64,000 bases of DNA, taken from NCBI GenBank assembly GCA_951394045.1, contig OX595988.1, positions 3,177,352 through 3,241,351 of the forward strand, in the 5' to 3' direction. The position numbers were made by a program, and so were the translations under genes. The stretch comes from Nitzschia sp. DOCU1. Taxonomy: Eukaryota > Bacillariophyta > Bacillariophyceae > Bacillariales > Bacillariaceae. Under the pieces are notes generated by a model. That model saw nothing but the letters and a program-made list of their open reading frames with translations, did not search any database and was not told the origin of the DNA. Each line of letters opens with the position of its first letter. Within the stretch, counting starts at the first letter, position 1. Shown piece by piece: positions 61,488 through 64,000 of this stretch.

Positions 61488-63346
61488 ATGAGTCGAACCG
61501 TTTTTACTCCGGACCTTGCCGTATCGGCCGGTCTCCCCGAAGATCGCTTTCCGGAAACGATTGAAGAAGCCGACATGGTCCAAGAGATTCTCGCCAAAGA
61601 ATTACAGAAAATGTCCTTGGATGAACACGAGCAAGTGATTTTTGATGTTCATGGAATCGCTCACGTGCCAGAAGAAGATCCTGAGTTGTTAAGAGAGAAA
61701 CTTGCCGAAATGCAAGAGGAACTAGATCGAAAATTAAACGACAATGATGCCTACCAACAAGTGGCACAACTCAATCCAAGTTATGCGGCAGACTATCGAT
61801 TGACCTTTCTTCGGGGTGAAAAGTACAATGTTCCACTGGCGGCCGAAAAACTGGTGCAACATTTTGACGTTAAGCGACAATTGTTTGGCGGCGGGCACAT
61901 TTTGGCACGCGATATTCGACAATCGGATTTGGCCCCGAAAGCGCTACAGATTTTAAAGAGTGGATTTATGCAAGCCTGTAATGAACGAGATTCATCAGGA
62001 AGAGCCGTTGTCTTTATGTGGTCGCAATATTATAAGGATGGTATTACGGCCAAAGATTTGGTGAGTTTCATGGAATCTTATCGTGGCCATGACAACTTAT
62101 ATTGCTCGTCTGACTCACTACAATTTGTTTGTCGTCGTCGTGGTGGTGGTGCTTTGGTCTCAACAATTCAGGGCCAGGCAATCTTGTATTATGGAATGAA
62201 GACATTGCGTGACGAGGAAACTCTGAGGAACGGTATGGTATGGGCCTTTTACAATCTGAACAATGCGCCCGTTCCCAAAGAATACATGGAGTATGTGTAC
62301 CAGGTTGAAAAATCCTTGGCGCCACATATTTCGGCAATCCACTATTGCTATACGCAAGAAACTTTGAGGCCCTACGTTGCGGGGATGCAACTTTTCTTTA
62401 GCAAAGAAGATCGATTCCGGTTGCGACCATTCATGGGCACCGTCGAAGAAATTGAATTTCATTTGCAGACATTTGGAGTTCCGACGCATTTGAGTCCGCT
62501 ACAAAAAGATGGGAGTTGGAATTTGGAGTGGCTACATGAATCATTGGCGGCACAACGACTTCGGGAAGACAAACATGCTCAATTAGAGTCACATCAGCTA
62601 CAATCGACAGAGTCTGTTCCGGATTCTTCTACCATCAAAACTTTACCCCAGGTATCATCGGCCGATAGGAGCGAAGCATTGCCGCCGCAAAATGATGAGC
62701 TCATTATCATTCCGCGTCGCTTTGATGTGATTCTGGGAAAGTCGGCGCAAGCTCGAGTTCACACTGGTAATCGCCGTGCCGTTCACTTGTGCCATATGAA
62801 CTATGAATCCTACGAACAGGTATGTACAATGGTTGTTTCGGTCATGGTGTGTAGTGGGTACGCAGGCTAATTAGATGCATCATTCTTCTTCCTTGGCGTC
62901 AAAAAGGCGAACAAGTTCAAAAAGACAGAAGTGGCGGAACGCATTGTATCGATCATTCGACAATCCGGTGGACGTTTTGTCAAATGGGAAGAATCTCAAG
63001 GCGGATGGGTCGAAGAACTCGACGAGTTGATTGCTCGCAAGAAGATTGGGCACTTTTTGCGGTGAGAAGTAAATGCGAATGTCCTTGTGGCGTCTCCGTC
63101 CTGATGCAATCTAGCTTACAATGGATTTTCTTTCTCCCCTTGCGTTTCAGCTACATGCGATCCAAAGCAAGCAAAGCTTCGGATGCAACTGACGAGGCGA
63201 CTACTGCATCCAAAGAATCACGGGGAAGTGACGGCAGTGGTAACAAGCGAGTCACGGCTCCGACATCCCCGCCTGATCCTCTGGTGAAAGATGATGCAGA
63301 ATTGTCACGCGAAATGCCTGCTTCCAAACGCGTGTTTCAAGTCTAA
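61488..63346 (+). CDS. CRAL-TRIO-like/DUF6824 fusion protein, family member G (four exons)
   Basis: Exons 61488-62060, 62172-62819, 62907-63061 and 63151-63346 have GT-AG borders and give 523 residues. The first intron sits at the family's common position (A-K-D-L to G-Q-A-I-L-Y-Y-G); it is 111 bp with no stop in frame, so retention would add 37 residues. The other two introns fall inside the DUF6824 module, at Y-E-Q/A-N-K-F and H-F-L-R/Y-M-R-S, and are absent from A to F. The first half has L-Q-K-M-S-L-D-E-H-E-Q-V-I-F-D-V-H-G, H-F-D-V-K-R-Q-L-F-G and R-D-S-S-G-R-A-V; the second has AIHYCYTQETLRP (invariant Cys), LQTFGVPT, then F-D-V-I-L-G-K-S-A-Q-A-R and H-T-G-N-R-R-A. The tail has N-K-R-V-T-A-P-T-S-P. 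Confidence 0.8.
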
Positions 63347-64000
63347 CCGCAGCATGAATGCTGGATGAATATGGTACTAATTTTGCTTCAATCGCCATGT
63401 TGGACTGCTTTCTTGAATCGTTTGAGAAGCGGGTGGTATGCCGATAAGTGCTACTTGAAGTAGCACGTTGCCAATCGAAACACTTGCCATTCATGAACGA
63501 GTCTGATCAAGTTCAAGAACGAAGTGATGGTAGCGTGTTAGAGCTAGACAACGTCTAGAATGTCACTATTTTAAATGCTATTACAATCTATCTAGAGCCC
63601 ACAATACTTGAGCAGCTGGTTTTATATGAGTGCTAGAATCAAGCCGTTCGCAACAAGTGGGTGCGGGTAGAGATATAGCTACTACCCGCCTTGTCATTGT
63701 CATGAAAAACGTGACTCTGGCGGCCCAGCGTTGTCATTGTCATGAAAAACGTGACTCTGACGATATTGTCATAGTAGAACGGCCAACCGGAAACCTATAG
63801 ACGCCCTAGTTGCAAATCGGTGAATCATCAGCGTCCTTGGCATTTACTCGTGTTGGATATCACCAAGCCAACACATGGAGCAGTGATTGAGGCAAAGGGT
63901 CCGCGTCGAAGAGCAAAATGATTCTCCAAACAATGTACGGCTCCTTGTTAAGTCATAAATTGACGTTGGTATGCAGTCCCTTGACAATATGCCGCCACTG
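63347..64000. other. Intergenic to window end
   Basis: No gene is supported. It contains a 29-bp exact direct repeat (63691-63719 and 63731-63759). Confidence 0.5.
63691..63759. repeat. Two exact 29-bp direct repeats, 40-bp period
   Basis: A 29-bp unit starting TTGTCATTGTCATG and ending GTGACTCTG occurs twice, exactly, 40 bp apart. The unit also contains an internal TTGTCA repeat. Confidence 0.85.

Noticed and set aside
1..64000. Transposons, retroelements, integrated virus or CRISPR arrays
   Set aside because: No transposase, reverse transcriptase, integrase or capsid motifs, no long terminal repeats and no regularly spaced repeats were seen.

Overview
The window looks like nuclear DNA of a pennate diatom. 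Genes are on both strands at about one per 2 kb. Introns are few and short (66 to 165 bp) with GT-AG borders. Several precursors carry diatom-style secretory or plastid bipartite targeting ends with a Phe just after the predicted signal cleavage site. A diatom-type cyclin, several DUF6824 proteins, a stramenopile CCxCGGG Cys domain and a short (CCCTAA)n tract are also present. The genus cannot be fixed from sequence alone; the heavy tandem duplication would suit a large pennate genome such as Seminavis (inference). No transposase, integrase, reverse transcriptase, CRISPR array or convincing tRNA was found.

Layout. 0-20 kb: a 5'-truncated flavin monooxygenase fused to a DUF6314-like domain; a biotin-protein ligase; two tandem plastid-type precursors, each with three SgcJ/EcaC (NTF2-like) domains; a Ser/His-rich single-span protein; a VOC/glyoxalase protein; a TMF1-like golgin; a kinase/C2H2 finger/PP2C fusion; an FKBP prolyl isomerase. 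20-24 kb: a 2.2-kb tandem duplication carrying two members (A, B) of a CRAL-TRIO-like plus DUF6824 fusion family, B interrupted by one in-frame TGA. 24-44 kb: HAD hydrolase, four-span membrane protein, a diatom hypothetical, a VTT/TVP38 membrane protein, a cyclin, a small ER-type membrane protein, two tandem Cys-rich secreted/anchored proteins, APC8/Cdc23, mitochondrial ribosomal protein uL1, and a secreted Arm-repeat protein. 44-55 kb: family members C, D and E (plus strand) and F (minus), with one unrelated secreted/plastid protein between E and F. 55-58.6 kb: a second type of DUF6824 gene and a decayed copy of it. 59-64 kb: an aldo/keto reductase, a telomere-like tract, and family member G, the only four-exon member.

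The most distinctive content is the CRAL-TRIO/DUF6824 family: seven copies in 43 kb with one shared intron position, a Cys in the lipid-domain half that is present in six copies and replaced by TGA in the seventh, a conserved C-terminal K-R-[VL]-[ST]-[PA] motif, and a palindromic element upstream of three copies. The architecture suggests a link from a lipophilic ligand to a DUF6824 module of unknown function. That is inference; the sequence shows only the architecture and the duplications. Most other genes are ordinary housekeeping or lineage-specific genes with no operon-like logic.
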